Notes: generated by a model not told the origin, from the letters alone. A stretch of DNA of 64,000 nt from Haematococcus lacustris (GCA_030144725.1 JASKMD010000002.1:4777362-4841361), one strand, 5' to 3'; counted from the first letter of the stretch, positions 11,647-24,299 are shown. Made by a program: numbers and translations.

Positions 11647-12447
11647 CCCTGGTTGCAGTACACACCCCTGACTTGAGTGATGGTACAGCTATGGCCAGGT
11701 CAAGCACACTGGGGCAGCAACACAACAGGCTGCACATGGCTGGAAAGGGCCTGGTGTAGACATAGCTGCAATGCAAAAAAAGGAAGATGGTTGTCAGCCC
11801 TGTTGACTGGCTTGCATCAAATTGGTAAACAGTGAAGGGCCTGTGGTGTGCTGGCTTCCTCTACCTACCTTTTGCTGGTAGTGTTGACCGGCAACAAGCA
11901 TTGAGCTGAGCTGAGCTGCACTGGGCTGAGTTGGGATCAGCTGAGCTACAGTCAGCCCGCCACCAGCCTAGGTCTGACTGCAGCGCAACACCCAAGTGCA
12001 CATCACTGTCAGCATGACGACCAACCTCCAGGCCTAGCCAGCTCCTCGACTCTTTTTGCATGGCGCATCAGCCCTTCAGCCAGGAGCCAGAAACATGAGC
12101 TGCTCAGCTAGTTGTCCGTGCCCACTGGCTGGCTGGAGGGTCTGCTTGCCAGGCTTCAAGTCTGCCACACCACTGCCCTTGCGGCCACTCCGCTCTCAGA
12201 ACCCTTGTACAGGCTTGGGGCAGGAGCGTGAGAGGCAAGGCTGCCCACTGACCCCAAGCTACAGGCAGCATGTCAGGTGGGAAGCTAGCCAGCGATGCCA
12301 GCTGAACAGTTCTCCATAAGGCACAGGAGAGTAGAAGCACACAGTGGCCATGACCACTGCCGACTTCCTGCTGTGGTGATCTGTCCACTGCTGCCTCTGT
12401 CTGGCTAAGGCTGTTGCAGAGCACCAGCGACGCCTGTGTGGTGGACT

Positions 12448-15400
12448 TCAGCTGGAGGCAAGGGGCTGGGTGGCAGGCAGGACAGACCCCATTACCGAGG
12501 AGGCAGCTTGCATTATGATCTGTCTGTCAAAGCTGGGCCATTCCCACAGTGTCAGACATCTGCCACCGCCCTCCATGGCAGTGTCACGCAGGGCTGAGGG
12601 TGGAAGACCAAGCTGGGGAGCTGACCAGGTGGCTGGGCAGAACTGGCCACTAGCAATGGTGGTGGCCGGGGCCCGTGCTGTCAGCAGAGAGCACTTGCGT
12701 TTGACTGCTTCATTCCACAGCAAAGGGGTGGGTGCGGGTGAGCAAGTCAGGGCTTTAAATCTTAGAGAGAAGGGAGCCTCCTCTGGTCCAGCTGTGCAAA
12801 GGTCACCTGATGGCCACCCCATTCCCGTTGCCGTCGTTCCAAGCGCCATGGCCGCTGCTGTGACCTGCACCGCAGCCACTGCCACCTCAGCCACACTGCA
12901 CAGCCGTGACAGGTCGAAGCTGGGCATGCTGCCACCACCGTCTGTGCTGGCCACTGTCAGGACCTCAGGCAGATAGGGAGACAGCACGCTGGAGATCATG
13001 GGGCGCAGTGAGGCACTCTCTCCTCCTCGCACCTCAGACCCTGCTATCTGCTCCAAGCCCGGTGGCCAGATTTGGCTGCTGCGGGGCTGTGTGGTGGGCA
13101 GGGCTGCTAGGGGATTACCTTGAGGCGGGGAAGTGTCCAGGCTGATGGGGTGTGTGCCACGCAGGGGTGGAGCGTATGCGGCTGGCAGCAGCAGGGAGGG
13201 AGCTAAGTTGGTGAGGCTATGGTGGCCTTGGCTGGTAGCTGAGGCTGAGCAATGCGACACAGCTTGAGGCAGGGTTTGGCTGACATCCAGCGCCGGGCTG
13301 CATGCCGGCCAGGCGGCAGAGGAGGCCCGTGGGAGAAGCCCTGGCCAGGCTGTGTGGGTGGGAGACAAGAGGGGGATGGAGGCTGGAGGGACCCAGCTGC
13401 TGGTGCGGACCGGGGTCAGGCTGCCGATGCAAGCATGTGCGGTGCCACAGAGGGCAGGGGGCGCAGGGGACAGGCTGCTGTGTGAAGGGGCCAGGCTGCA
13501 CGAAATGGCTTGTCTTGGGCTGAGGCTGGGGATGGAGCCACTCAGGCTGAAGCGACCAGGGGAGTCGGGGCCACGCTCCAGGCGCACCTCACTCTCAATC
13601 ATGCTTACCTCCTGCACCAGCGCCAGGTGGCACAAGCAGTGGCAGGGGTGTGGAGGGGAGTGTTGAGTGACGCAAAGGCCTGCATTGCGTTGAACCGGTC
13701 GCGTGCTATCCCGCTGACAAGGGTTGGGGTGATTATTGGGACTGATGGCGAAGGCATCGGCGGCTGGGGCAGCTGCAACAGCTGTGACGTCAGCGCTGCT
13801 GTCCACAAGCGCAAGAGGAGGGCGGTGACGCACATGAGGCACTGCTCATGGTATCAAAGGTCTGAAGTAGCCCTGAGAAACAACCAGCCCCTTTTTGCAA
13901 AGTACAGGGCACCCTGGCATGGCTGTTAGACCCACTGCCTTCCTGCTCCCTGGTTGCTGCACTTGGCTTCACTCACAGAGATAATGTGCTTGAAGCTGGG
14001 TCGGGCGCTGCTGTTGTGTGCCAGGCAGCTGCGGCCCAGGGCCACCAGGCGGGCATTAGTGGAGTCGGGCCACTCCAGCACCAGGTTGCCGCCCTGCACC
14101 CCCAGCATGATCTGAGCAGGCTGCAGCCCTTGATGCGGTCTGTCCCCGGTAACCATCTGCAGGCAACACATCACACCACATCACTGCCTGGTCACACCTG
14201 AAGTGTGAGAAAAGGTCAGTAGACTGGCATTACCACAATTGAGTTGTGCAATGCCAGTGACAGAATGTAGTTCTCCCTGAGCCTGTTGTGAGGCGCGTGA
14301 GGGTTCCCTCCATGCAGTATCCACTGTTGAAGCTGTTGAGCTGCAGCCAAGTGCTGGCAAACCGACAGGCTGAAGCATGCTGAGCTGGCCACCCATGCAC
14401 TGCTTCACCTGCCACAGTGTGACCCCGAATGCCCACACATCCATGGCCCTCGACACAATGCCATCAAACGATTCCGGGGACATCTGCAAGCACCAGCATG
14501 TGTATCAGCATTGCAGCTTGACTAGACATGACATTGACTGCTGCCTGCTGCCTGGGCTAGGAGATGAGGCCCTCATGCTCAGCCACAACCGTGTTGCAGT
14601 CAGTGATGTGCAGAACAGTAGGAAGCAAATGCAGTCAATCTCAACCATTTTTGGAAACTGAGAGGTAACCACTGGAACAACTGGGAAGTGACGAGATCAC
14701 TGGCTCTCGGCAGTCACAGCCAGTAGCTTAACAAAGTCTTGTCAATGCTTGCGGCATACCTTGCCTCAGGGCAAGCGCAGTGTGCAGCTGGTGCCACTCA
14801 CATACTCTACAGTAGCCCAGCAGGCGCTGTCCATCAGTGGCTCATTTGTGAAGCGAGACAAGCCAAAGTCCGCCACCTGCACCTCAGGCCCACACACCAC
14901 CACCAGCTTCTTTGCACAGCAAAGGTAACAATGCGTCAGCGGCACTGCTGGTGGGCTAGTGCATGCTGCTGCTGCTGGTGTTTGTGGCCACTGCCACAGG
15001 CACCTCATAAAGCATGCACTGGTCATGTGCTTGCTCACAAGCCACATCAGCACAGTGGCAGCAGGCAGCACATAGGCAGACCAGGCTCGTAGTATGCATG
15101 CCCCGAAACATCTGGGGAAGGCAGTTCTCACCTTGGCAGTAAAGCCCCTCCGATCTGTGCGGGCGCACTTGAGCAGCACATTGCCAGGTTTCAGATCTGC
15201 ATTCAGTGCGAAGCAGGGAGCTAGCTTGCACGATGGCCAGGCTAAGCAAACTTTGCCTGCCTGCCTGCCTACCTGTGAGCAAGCCCACCCGCTGACCAGT
15301 CAATCTTGCTTACCTCCATGCACCACGTCGCTCTGATGGATGTGCAGCATGCCCTGAGCAATCTCCCTGGCAGTGCGCAGGAGGGCGCGCAGTGCCAGAC

Positions 15401-16148
15401 GAGGTCCCCAGCGCTCGGTTGGCTTGAAGAGACCCCGCTCAATGGCCTGTTACACAAGGCAAGCACAAGCAGGAGCACAGGAGCACTGAAAACAACATCA
15501 TTACAACTGTGTGGCATGCACCACATCACACAGCCTTCTGTGTTGTTGACACCATAGCGATGTTTGTTGTTGTTCATGCTGCACCCGGCTAATGCCATGT
15601 AGTAATGATGCTGAGCTCGTGCGGCACCGCCGTGTCCTAGCATGGCTGTGGCAGATTATAAATGCAGGGGAAGCTGCATATCAGGTGCAGTAGCACAGGG
15701 ACCGCACAAGCAATGCAAGCATGGCATCCTAGCATGGCATCCTAGCATCCTAGCATGGCATCCTAGCAGGCTCACACCACGGCTGCGGAGTGTGGCCTCA
15801 GCACAGAGAGGCTGCCCACCTGTAGCAGGTTGCCCTTGTCACAGTGCTCCATGACAATCTGTGTGAGGAGGCTACCAGGCCAGGCGTTGGCCTGCTGCAG
15901 CACCTCCTGCACCCAGACCATAGGTGACAGATGTCCATAGCCTGCTGATGAACAAGGTGATCCACTCCGGCTCGTCTCCCATGCAACATGCATGAGCAGG
16001 TCAATGCTCGAGCCTCTGCTGGTGCTTGTGAGTGTGCTTGGCTCTCACGGAATAGGCAGCTACTGGGTGTCATGGGCTCCTGGGGTGGCACTGATGCTCG
16101 TGCAACGCAGCAGCACCAGGCCACAGCTGGTTGGCCAATACAGTACCC

Positions 16149-16187
<39 letters not shown>

Positions 16188-17644
16188 GCAGAGGGCCCTG
16201 GAGTGCTGCTGCCTGACCTGGATCACCGCCAGGTTGTGGGACTCCACCAGGGGGTTGCCAAAACCCTCCCCAGAGGCAAAGCTGGCATCCAGGCTGCCGG
16301 TCTCCGCCTCTGTGTCGGTGTTGTGGCCAGTGCACCTGATCAAGGCAGCAGCACAGCAGCCTGGGAACTGTGTGAACGTGAGTAGTCTGCAGCATACAGC
16401 ATGTCCCTGTGAGGTCCTTGCAGTGAACCGTGTGGGTCCCCTCACACTCAAATAAGTGCCAGGTGCCAAGTGTGACTGGCATGCAGCTCACCTGGCAATG
16501 TACTCCAACAACGGTTCAGTCAGAGCCAGCAGCTTGCAACTGAATGTCTGCACCTGTGCAAGGCATGCCATGCACCAACTGCACATTGAAGAGCTGCACT
16601 GGCTCAGGACTGGCCAACAGCTTTGAGGCCTGTGAGCATTGCTGAAAGCTGCCTCTTGACAAGGCCGCATGCACCTTGCACTTGCAACCTATTCACTCTA
16701 AAAGATGTCGTGCTATGAGGTCACCCACCACTGTAGGGTGGGAGAGGAGGCAGCTGAGCACAGCTTCGTTTGCAGCTGCTTCAGACATGTGCAGTCGGTC
16801 TGCTGTGGTGACAATCAGCTTTACAGCCACGGTGGCACCCTGCCACTGACCTGCAGAGCAATTGCCATCACAGTTTTAATCAAACGATTGCCCCAACTAA
16901 GGGTTTGTAGTTCTTGCATGTGGCGAGAAATCTGGAACACACCTCTGAACACGCTGCCACTGGCACCTGAGCCAATGAACTTCAGGTCGAATATCTCATG
17001 AAAGTCCAGCAACTCGGTTGGCATGTGACCAGTCGCTGTCACTGAAACCACATGTCAACACAATACATGTACATGTATCACTGCATTTGACCTATGCCAA
17101 CGGAAATGTTCAGACTGGGCACATCAGCTTCATGCTAGCCAACCCTTGCTTGCAATATGAAGGACTCACCAGATGTCTTACGGGGCACTGAGCTCTTCAA
17201 TGACTTGCAGGTATGTGGTCTCGACGCCTCAAGCATGTGCTTGGTGCAAGACACAATGTCGCTGAGGTTGTAGCCTGGTTGAAAGTCCTGGGCCAGGGTC
17301 TGCGCTTCAGGCGTACCAAATGCCACGCTTAACTTGGCCAGGGACGATTGAGGGCTGCGTGTACCCGATGTGCCAAACGAGCTGGCATTGGATAAGGGCG
17401 ATTGCTGCGTAGTTGTGCAGCCAGACGTAAGGCTGTCCATCGGCTCCATCGACGACGGCAGCACCAGACGATGTCGCATTGGCAGCCGCATCTCCGGAAG
17501 GACACTGTTGGAACAGTCGCCATCGAACACCGAGCTCCGCCGCTTGATTTTCTCGTTGCATTGGGGAGCTGGGGGGAGCTCGGGACAGGAAATGGAAGCG
17601 GCTCGCTGGGTTGCTGTCGTGCTGGGCGCGAGACAGTTGCCCAT
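12448..17644 (-). CDS. Protein kinase (TKL/Raf-like) with N-terminal acylation signal
   Basis: Twelve exons on the minus strand: 17644-17170, 17041-16941, 16839-16729, 16553-16492, 16335-16218, 15906-15820, 15446-15314, 15196-15132, 14876-14802, 14483-14409, 14156-13977, 13611-12448. All introns are GT-AG, phases agree, and the sum is 2646 nt (881 aa plus stop). Residues 1-8 are MGNCLAPS: Gly2 fits N-myristoylation and Cys4 palmitoylation, so a membrane-anchored enzyme is inferred. About 150 Ser-rich residues precede the kinase domain: glycine loop GSGASGSVFRG (about 180-192), VAVK lysine (199), hinge QIVMEHCDKGNLL, catalytic HGDLKPGNVLL (Asp363), DFG (387-389), MSPE (410-413), AMDVWAFGVTLWQ, and ARPSF near the end. 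All catalytic residues are present, so it should be active on Ser/Thr. About 390 Ser/Pro-rich residues follow. The N-lobe spacing between VFRG and VAVK is tight, so the exon 2/3 junction could shift slightly. Confidence 0.88.
16152..16185 (-). repeat. (CTG)n tract in kinase intron 5
   Basis: Eleven CTG triplets on the plus strand (CAG on the kinase sense strand) sit in the intron 16217-15907, about 30 bases after the splice donor. They are not coding in the model. Confidence 0.9.
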
Positions 17645-17820
17645 CGTGCGTCACGATGCCCACGATGAGATTTTTCAGGGGCCCATCTGTCCTGTGCTGA
17701 TCCAGGAAAGGGTAGCAGGCACTGACGCAGAAGGTGGCGCGGGGTGGCGTCAAGCTGCGTGTTGGGGGCTACGGCACTATGTGCGCGACGTTTCACGATC
17801 CGCAAGATTACCCGCATGGG

Positions 17821-17859
17821 TGCAGAGGATTTAGTGGGTTAGTTGATTTGGGGCTGCTC
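17821..17859 (+). repeat. 39-bp direct repeat, left copy, flanking Fanzor fragment
   Basis: TGCAGAGGATTT then GGTTAGTTGATTTGGGGCTG here match 18847-18885 at 36 of 39 positions, same orientation. The pair brackets the Fanzor C-terminal fragment. It lies about 180 bases upstream of the kinase start codon. Confidence 0.85.
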
Positions 17860-17962
17860 TGTGACTGTGAGGGGTGCCATGTGAGGTGTGCTCACGATGG
17901 TTGTCTTTGCCATGGCTGGACCTGAGCTCACAATGTGTCTCTCCTTGTGTGCCTTGGCTGCA

Positions 17963-18638
17963 GACTGTGGGGGGTGCCATGGTACGCTGCAACTCAGCAG
18001 CCACAGGTCGCCCCCTGGCCCTGGCCTATGGGGCAGCTGGCTTCAGCGGTGCTGGCAGCAGGGGCAGCAAAAGTGTGCCTGTCAAGCAGATGCTCAGGGA
18101 AGCATGCAAGCAGTTCCCCGGACGTGTGGTGCTGGTGCATGAGTTCCGTACCAGCCGTGTCAACTCTGCCCGCACCCACGTGGTGGCAGGCCATGCAGAG
18201 GGCTTCAGGTGAGAGACCTTAAGTGCAATTGCATAGTAGCAATGGAGTCATTACATAGCTGTCATGTAGTCATCACCAGCACCGTTTAGACTAAACATGG
18301 CTTGACTTAACACTTGGTTTTGCAATCTTTCAAATGTGCATTGTGCATCTATGTTGCCTTGCAGGTGGCTGCGCCCGGTGCGCAGCATGGCGACGCGATC
18401 CCAGATCCGGGGCCTGATGTGCTCAACAAGCACAGGCATCAGGTTCTACGATCGGGACGTGTCAGCCGCGCTCAACATCCGCCGCATCGCAGCCGGGCCG
18501 GGCCGCCCACGCGAGCTCAGCAGCTGGCCGGGCCGCCCCGCCATGCCTAATCCAGGCAGACCAGGCCAGGAGTGGGTGTGCGTGCGCGACAGAGGCCTGC
18601 TGCGGAAGCGGAAGCGGCGGCACCAGCGGCAGCGATAG
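17963..18638 (+). pseudogene. Fanzor/TnpB-like C-terminal fragment, copy 2
   Basis: Two exons: 17963-18209 after an acceptor (GGCTGCAG) and 18365-18638, joined across an intron with GTGAGA donor and TTGCAG acceptor. The protein reads GAMVRCNSAATGRPLALAYG, then VLVHEFRTSRVNSA (the E-F-R-T-S block before the zinc ribbon), RGLMCSTSTGIRFYDRDVSA, ALNIRR, and ends in a basic tail RKRKRRHQRQR with TAG at 18636. DRDVSAALN fits RuvC-III with its aspartate kept. The first zinc-ribbon cysteines are absent (NSARTHV). All N-terminal domains are missing, so this is a truncated copy. It lies head-to-head upstream of the kinase gene and could affect its promoter. Confidence 0.6.
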
Positions 18639-18846
18639 TGACATGTGCATCATGCCATGAATAATTTAAAAAACAATTCAATTGCCCCTGACAAAGGGGA
18701 TGTGTGTGCGATAGAGTGTGCATAGGGTAGGATAGGGCTCTATCGACTCCTGGGGTTAGGGACCCAGGTTAGGGACACACACCGGCTCCCTGACTCCTGT
18801 GGAGAAGTGTAGGGGCTTCACAGGAGGATAGGGATACAGGACGGCC

Positions 18847-18885
18847 TGCAGAGGATTTCGCAGGTTAGTTGATTTGGGGCTGCTC
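18847..18885 (+). repeat. 39-bp direct repeat, right copy
   Basis: Second copy of the repeat at 17821-17859, three mismatches. It could be a long target duplication, an element subterminal repeat, or a local duplication; the sequence alone does not decide. Confidence 0.8.
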
Positions 18886-18976
18886 GAGATGCGCAGCTTT
18901 AATAGAGATGGCGAGAGATACGCTCGTAGGCCGGCTGGTGGGTAAGCAGAGGTGTGTGTGGGGGGGGGCTTAAGAT

Positions 18977-20683
18977 TAGGGCGTTCCCGGCCAGATATTT
19001 ATAATACCCAGGTATTAATACCCTGAGGAATTTGAACGAGGTATTAATACCTCACCGGGCCACCGGCGGCACCCATCGGCGCCACTAGCGCTATGGCTAC
19101 GCCTGTCAGTCCTACACCCTACACCCGACACACATCCTCCAGCCGAAGCTCGTGGCTGGACACAAAAGCACAAGAAAAACACAGTCTCTGTCCTCGACCT
19201 CTACAACCAGCTTAAGCAGAGCAATGCCGTGCGCGACACGTACCGGATAAAACCAGAACCAGAAGGTCGTCCTCCTGCCTCCTGCCTCCTGTGCGGCGCG
19301 GATTTGTCGTGCTGCAACCTCAGCCACGCGCAATCTCAGCATGACAAGTACTGCAAGCAACGCCCAGTCGCCGAGCAACCACCACCACTTCCCAATCCAA
19401 CAGGTCAGTCTTGTGTGTTGCCTGCTCTATCTTACACCGCTCTACTCTATGTAAACACATGGTTGTCTAAACACATGGTTGTCTTGCCTGCCTCATAGGC
19501 AAGCAGGTACATCCAGATGACCAACAACTCTCAGACAAGTCTCAACTCCCAGCCCAGCCCAGCCCAGCCCAGCCCAGCCCAGCCCAGCCCAGCCCAGCCC
19601 AGCCCAGCCCAGCCCAGCCCAGCCCAGCCCAGCCCAGCCCAGCCCAGCCCAGCCCAGCCCAGCCCAGCCCAGCCCAGCCCAGCCCAGCCCAGCCCAGCCC
19701 AGCCCAGCCCAGCCCAGCCCAGCCCAGCCCAGCCCAGCCCAGCCCAGCCCAGCCCAGCCCAGCCCAGCCCAGCCCAGCCCAGCCCAGCCCAGCCCAGCCC
19801 AGCCCAGCCCAGCCCAGCCCAGCCCAGCCCAGCCCAGCCCAGCCCAGCCCAGCCCAGCCCAGCCCAGCCCTTCCACCCCCTGCCCCTTGCCTCCCCTCCC
19901 ACCCCCTGCACCTGCAGTAGGAGGGTGGCACTAGCTAGCAGGCGGGCAGCGGCATGCTCATCATGCTGCTATTGGGTGATGATGTATGATGTGCAGCATC
20001 ATGGTGGAGGAAGCTGGATGCCGTCATCCGCCTAGTGAGACCCATAAGCAACGCCATCCACCGGCTTGAGGGTGATAAACCCTACCTTAGCCAGGTAAGA
20101 GTTACCAAGTAGTGTAGGTTTCCCCCACAGTTCCCCGCACCACAGTTCCCCATCCTGACCAAGGCTGTGCAACGCTTGTTGTCAGCGCATGCTTCTACTG
20201 CAGCTGCAGAACGCAATGTGGGGCCACACCTATCACAATGCTCTACGCAACAACTTCAGCGTGGAGGCCGCAAAGCATGAAGCGTACCTGAAAGCCAACG
20301 TGCCGACAACCGACAGTGATGATGACACGCCAGCCGTCCAAGACACCCTGATTAACATCATGAATTGAGCATCAACTGTAGGGGCTGGCTGTGTGGCGTG
20401 GTGGTTTTCAGTTAATTGTGTGTTGCATGTTGCACCAGCCGCCATTGCGGGCTCTGTAAAACCCTACCCATGTAACCCATAACAGACTGGTCCAATCGAC
20501 TAGCGATCCTATGCCTATTCCTTCGTTCTATCACTCCGAAGGTGATCATACCCAACCCCGACAGGATTCGATCTAGGGACCTCTCGCATAAGTGCCACTT
20601 CCAGGTATTAATACCTCTAGTACCGGTATTAATACCTCTACTACCCAAAACATCAGGCAGATATTAATATCGGGCACGCCCTA
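18977..20683 (+). mobile_element. hAT transposon 1, internally deleted (1.71 kb)
   Basis: Ends TAGGGCGTTCCCG (18977) and, inverted, TAGGGCGTGCCCG (20683) are 13-bp TIRs with one mismatch. The 8-bp duplication CTTAAGAT is exact at 18969-18976 and 20684-20691. TAGGG ends and 8-bp duplications are hallmarks of hAT elements. Subterminal palindromes GGTATTAATACC (about 19018, 19040, 20604, 20621) and a diverged one near 20661 mark both ends. It encodes a BED-like zinc finger (CLLC ... QHDKYC, about 19270-19350), and at 20160-20366 the end of a dimerisation domain (SAHASTAAAERN, then GHTYHNALRNNFSVEAA after a frame change). The catalytic middle is missing, replaced by a pentanucleotide array, so it is non-autonomous. 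Confidence 0.9.
19545..19870 (+). repeat. (AGCCC)n minisatellite inside hAT 1
   Basis: About 64 nearly perfect AGCCC units. Open frames through it (Ser-Pro-Ala-Gln or Gly-Trp-Ala-Gly repeats) are artefacts of the 5-bp period. Confidence 0.95.
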
Positions 20684-20691
20684 CTTAAGAT

Positions 20692-21094
20692 CAGACCCTC
20701 CCAACTCTGATAAAACCTTTTACACAACCATGTCATGGACATTCCGGCGCCGGGAAGTGTGCGATTGGCGTAACACCGTGCGGCATGCGATGAACGCTTA
20801 TTCTGCTATACGCCCGTAATGCCAGGGACCCCGTAAACGAAAAAGGTGCGCCCATCAGTCAGCCGGTCTCACCACATCGCGCAGCGCAAGTGCATTGTGG
20901 AGGTGCTTCGCAACGAAGTGGTGGACTCCTGACGCTGTAAGGGCAAGTACAGCCGGCGGTACAGATTTCTCCCGGCTCAGTGAACCCGACGTTGTTTCCT
21001 TTGCGTAGGCGCGCACCTAGTCCTATTTCTGCGGCGTCACAGGTCCCAAATGGTCCTTTAGCTCATAAATTCTTCTCAGCTCGGGGTAAGGGTA
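20692..21094. other. Gene-free stretch up to the assembly gap
   Basis: No gene recognised. The sequence is unique-looking and stops at the gap. Confidence 0.4.
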
Positions 21095-21594
21095 NNNNNN
21101 NNNNNNNNNNNNNNNNNNNNNNNNNNNNNNNNNNNNNNNNNNNNNNNNNNNNNNNNNNNNNNNNNNNNNNNNNNNNNNNNNNNNNNNNNNNNNNNNNNNN
21201 NNNNNNNNNNNNNNNNNNNNNNNNNNNNNNNNNNNNNNNNNNNNNNNNNNNNNNNNNNNNNNNNNNNNNNNNNNNNNNNNNNNNNNNNNNNNNNNNNNNN
21301 NNNNNNNNNNNNNNNNNNNNNNNNNNNNNNNNNNNNNNNNNNNNNNNNNNNNNNNNNNNNNNNNNNNNNNNNNNNNNNNNNNNNNNNNNNNNNNNNNNNN
21401 NNNNNNNNNNNNNNNNNNNNNNNNNNNNNNNNNNNNNNNNNNNNNNNNNNNNNNNNNNNNNNNNNNNNNNNNNNNNNNNNNNNNNNNNNNNNNNNNNNNN
21501 NNNNNNNNNNNNNNNNNNNNNNNNNNNNNNNNNNNNNNNNNNNNNNNNNNNNNNNNNNNNNNNNNNNNNNNNNNNNNNNNNNNNNNNNNNNNNN
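21095..21594. other. Assembly gap (500 N)
   Basis: Exactly 500 N, the size of a conventional placeholder. The real length is unknown; the right edge is inside a C-rich array, which probably caused the break. Confidence 0.98.
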
Positions 21595-21845
21595 TCCCCC
21601 TCCCCCTCCCCCTCCCCCCTCCCCCCCTCCCCCTCCCCTCCCCCTCCCCCTCCCCCTCCCCCTCCCCCTCCCCCTCCCCCTCCCCCTCCCCCTCCCCCTC
21701 CCCCTCCCCCTCCCCCTCCCCCTCCCCCTCCCCCTCCCCCTCCCCCTCCCCCTCCCCCTCCCCCCTCCCCCTCCCCCTCCCCCCTCCCCCTCCCCCTCCC
21801 CCTCCCCCTCCCCCTCCCCCTCCCCCTCCCCCTTCCCCTCCCCTC
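21595..21845 (+). repeat. (CTCCCC)n array at gap edge
   Basis: About 40 hexamers of CTCCCC with a few length variants, continuing to CTGACATTGCAG, which looks like a splice acceptor at 21855. Any protein through this array is spurious. Confidence 0.95.
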
Positions 21846-21855
21846 TGACATTGCA

Positions 21856-22700
21856 GCCCTCTCCCTACCCTACCCAGCAGCCAAGATCAAGCCCCCTCAC
21901 CCTTCACCAACCTGCTGGTAAGTTACTTAAATGCAACATCGCTTGGCCCTACCCTGCCATGCACCATGCACCATATCCAGTGACATATCCAGCACCATAT
22001 CCAGTGACATATTCTTCCAACACCATTGTCATCCAGCACCATATCCTCCCAACACCATATCCAGCACCATAACCAGCACCATATCCTCCCAACACCATTG
22101 TTGGCAATTGTTGCAGGAGCCCGCTTACCAAATCACTTCACTTCAGCCAGCCACCCTATGGGTGCTCTCAGCAAACGCGCCAAGGCCAGTAGGGCAGCTG
22201 CAGCTGCACCTACATGCAGCAACAGCCCTCATGTCAGCAGCTGCTGCCACACAGGCAGAACTTGAAGAAGCCAGATCCCAGCTTCTCTCATGCCAAGAGG
22301 TCAACATGCGCACCGCCACCCGACCTGCAAATGTGCCCAAGAGCAATTGCACCAGTGCTTGCAAGCGCTGCAGCAGTCTGAGAACGAGGTGCTAGCCGTG
22401 CAAGTGTCTTTGCACCCGCAGCAAAGCAGAACTTTCAGCTGCAAAAGAAGAGCTGGCAGCATGCATGAGTAAGGGTCAGAAGCATGGGGACCCAGCTGGC
22501 AGCCATGCGGGCCAAGCTAGCAACAGCGAAGAGGGCCATGCCCAAGGACGTGCGAGACAAAATGTCCTGGCTGCAACGCAATGAGGTGTCACTTTACACC
22601 TTGAAGCGCTGGCATGCCATGTGGGGTGCACCGCCATGCACACAAGCAGCCAGCCCAGCAACAGCCTTGAAGGCCCCCCCCCCCCTTGCCACAAGGAGCG
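21856..22700 (+). pseudogene. Coiled-coil gene fragment, probably element-derived
   Basis: After the possible acceptor at 21855, CCCTACCCAGCAGCCAAGAT and a GTAAGT donor (21918) are followed by repeated CCATATCCAGCACCATA words (about 21965-22090) and another acceptor (TTGTTGCAG, 22115). Then a basic/alanine-rich start (MGALSKRAKASRAAAAA, 22158) and Glu/Gln-rich coiled-coil pieces follow in shifting frames (QAELEEARSQLLSCQE; later AKEELAACMSK). The exon-donor pair resembles 32760-32910 and 36340-36490 in the tandem array. I infer a decayed ORF of the same general type as 1306-1833. Function unknown. Confidence 0.35.
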
Positions 22701-23374
22701 TGATATTGTGATGGGAGCCTACACTGCAGCCTATGCATGCAGCAATGCGGCGCTGATGACTTTGCCCAACGTGTCATGCCAGCAGTTGTGTTGCGCCATG
22801 AGGTGGTGCGGTGTGGTGGTACGGGGAGGGAGTCCAGTTGGACGTTGCAGTTGCCTGGGAAGGGTGTTTGCAGGCCTGCTAGCTGTTAGCCATCAAGTAT
22901 ATGTTGCTCGTCTATTGTATCCAACCAATGTGGTATGCACGTCGTGGCATGCATGACACGAGTCGCCGCTGAAGCAAAGGCTCCTGCATGTCTACACATC
23001 CTTGGCTGCCCCCGCCTCCACTGCCTCGAACCATGCTAGTACAGGGACGTCTAAATGAGAGGGCAAGGGGTTTGGCAGTGGCACCTAGGCCATGGCATCT
23101 TGGTAGAGGCAGCGCATGGTGGACCGAACCGCATGGTGGTGATGTCCGAAACCGTTTAGCGACAAAACGAAGACTGCGCATCTGCACACATGCTCTAGCT
23201 ACAACGAATACGGGGCGTAGACTGCGAAACGAGCAAAAAAGGCTTGAGTATGAAGAGTCCCGCGGTCAGTTTGACTATTAGGCCATATAGTCTACTGTAA
23301 CTAAAGGTGAAGGGTGCACATAGTGTCTTGTTGAACCGCTAGAGCATACAACTACTCCGTCTTACGCGTGACAC
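22701..23374. other. Gene-free stretch
   Basis: No recognisable coding sequence or repeat. Confidence 0.4.
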
Positions 23375-23726
23375 CAGTGTTACCAAAAACGGTTCAGAAC
23401 GGTCCGTATTTACCGTATAATCGTTGTTACGAAAATGGCTTTGTATTTTTCCGTTTATACAGACCGTTAATACGGTGGTCCGCGGCCTTTGGCGGCACAG
23501 AGCGATGCCTCTACCCAAGGAGCTACATAAAGCTGTACATGATTCTTATCAACAACTTCAGCAAGATAGCGGGTCCCCGAGGTTCCAGTGCCGAAATTGT
23601 AACTTAGAGTTCGCCGCATCTAGCGTCACACGCCTATGCCAGCACATTACGGGCAGTGGAAGAGATGTCGCGACATGCCTGATGCCCGACTGCGAACTGA
23701 AGTGTAACACGACGAGTGAAAGCTAA
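23375..23726 (+). mobile_element. 5' part of another hAT element (BED finger)
   Basis: The sequence begins CAGTGTTACC, a hAT-type terminus, followed by many short ACCGT/ACGGT words as in hAT subterminal regions. A frame from 23502 reads MPLPKELHKAVHDSYQQL and then a zinc finger FQCRNCNLEFAAS with downstream H and C (RLCQHITGSGRD, then ATC), the BED signature used by hAT transposases for end binding. It breaks off after about 75 residues. No matching right end or 8-bp duplication of CGTGACAC was found nearby, so the element is truncated. Confidence 0.6.
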
Positions 23727-24299
23727 TCGATGCTAAGAAATATGCAGCTGTCCTAATCGCAGCATTAGCAGTGGTGTGGGTGCGTTAAAGAAGCATTTCA
23801 GCTTCTTAGGTTTCAAACTCGCGGTCCCGGCCATCGCAACACATACAACACATACAGCGCGATTGCACACATACTTGCGTTTGCGTCATCACGGCATCAT
23901 TAAAAAGGTCGAGGGTGGAGGGGGCGTGCATGGTGATATCTGCCCACAAAATGTATGGCCAGGTTCACGCCGAGGTAGTGCATCATGTACACATTCGATA
24001 AAGCTTAGGACAGGCATTCCGTGTAGCCAAGCGAGTCCTCTACACACTGGTGTGCTTCGATGCTCAATCGGCAACCTGAGCGAGAAATAAGCTCTGACTT
24101 AAGAAGGGGTGGGAGGTAGTACAAACTAGACTTTCCTAGGCAACTAGTTTGGGATCCCATTTAAAGTACAGGTATCTCAGCAGTGGGACCGTCAGGAGCA
24201 GTCCTCCTGAGTAGGTCCGCACAATCCACATGACACATCACGATTTCCTTGCTCCCGCACCGTACATCCTTCACTTGCTGTTCCTCGTTAGAACCTGCG
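23727..24299. other. Gene-free stretch upstream of TPR-like gene
   Basis: No gene recognised. It may include the rest of the decayed hAT element and the promoter of the gene starting at 24300. I see no clear TATA box. Confidence 0.4.

Larger units (their letters stand above)
10037..12447. other. Gene-free stretch 3' of the LINE and of the kinase gene
   Basis: No gene is recognisable. It holds a tandem repeat (10079-10223), a (GAT)n tract (about 11563-11646), and otherwise unique sequence. The part next to 12447 should contain the 3' UTR of the minus-strand kinase gene. I found no TGTAA polyadenylation signal on the minus strand near the stop. Confidence 0.45.
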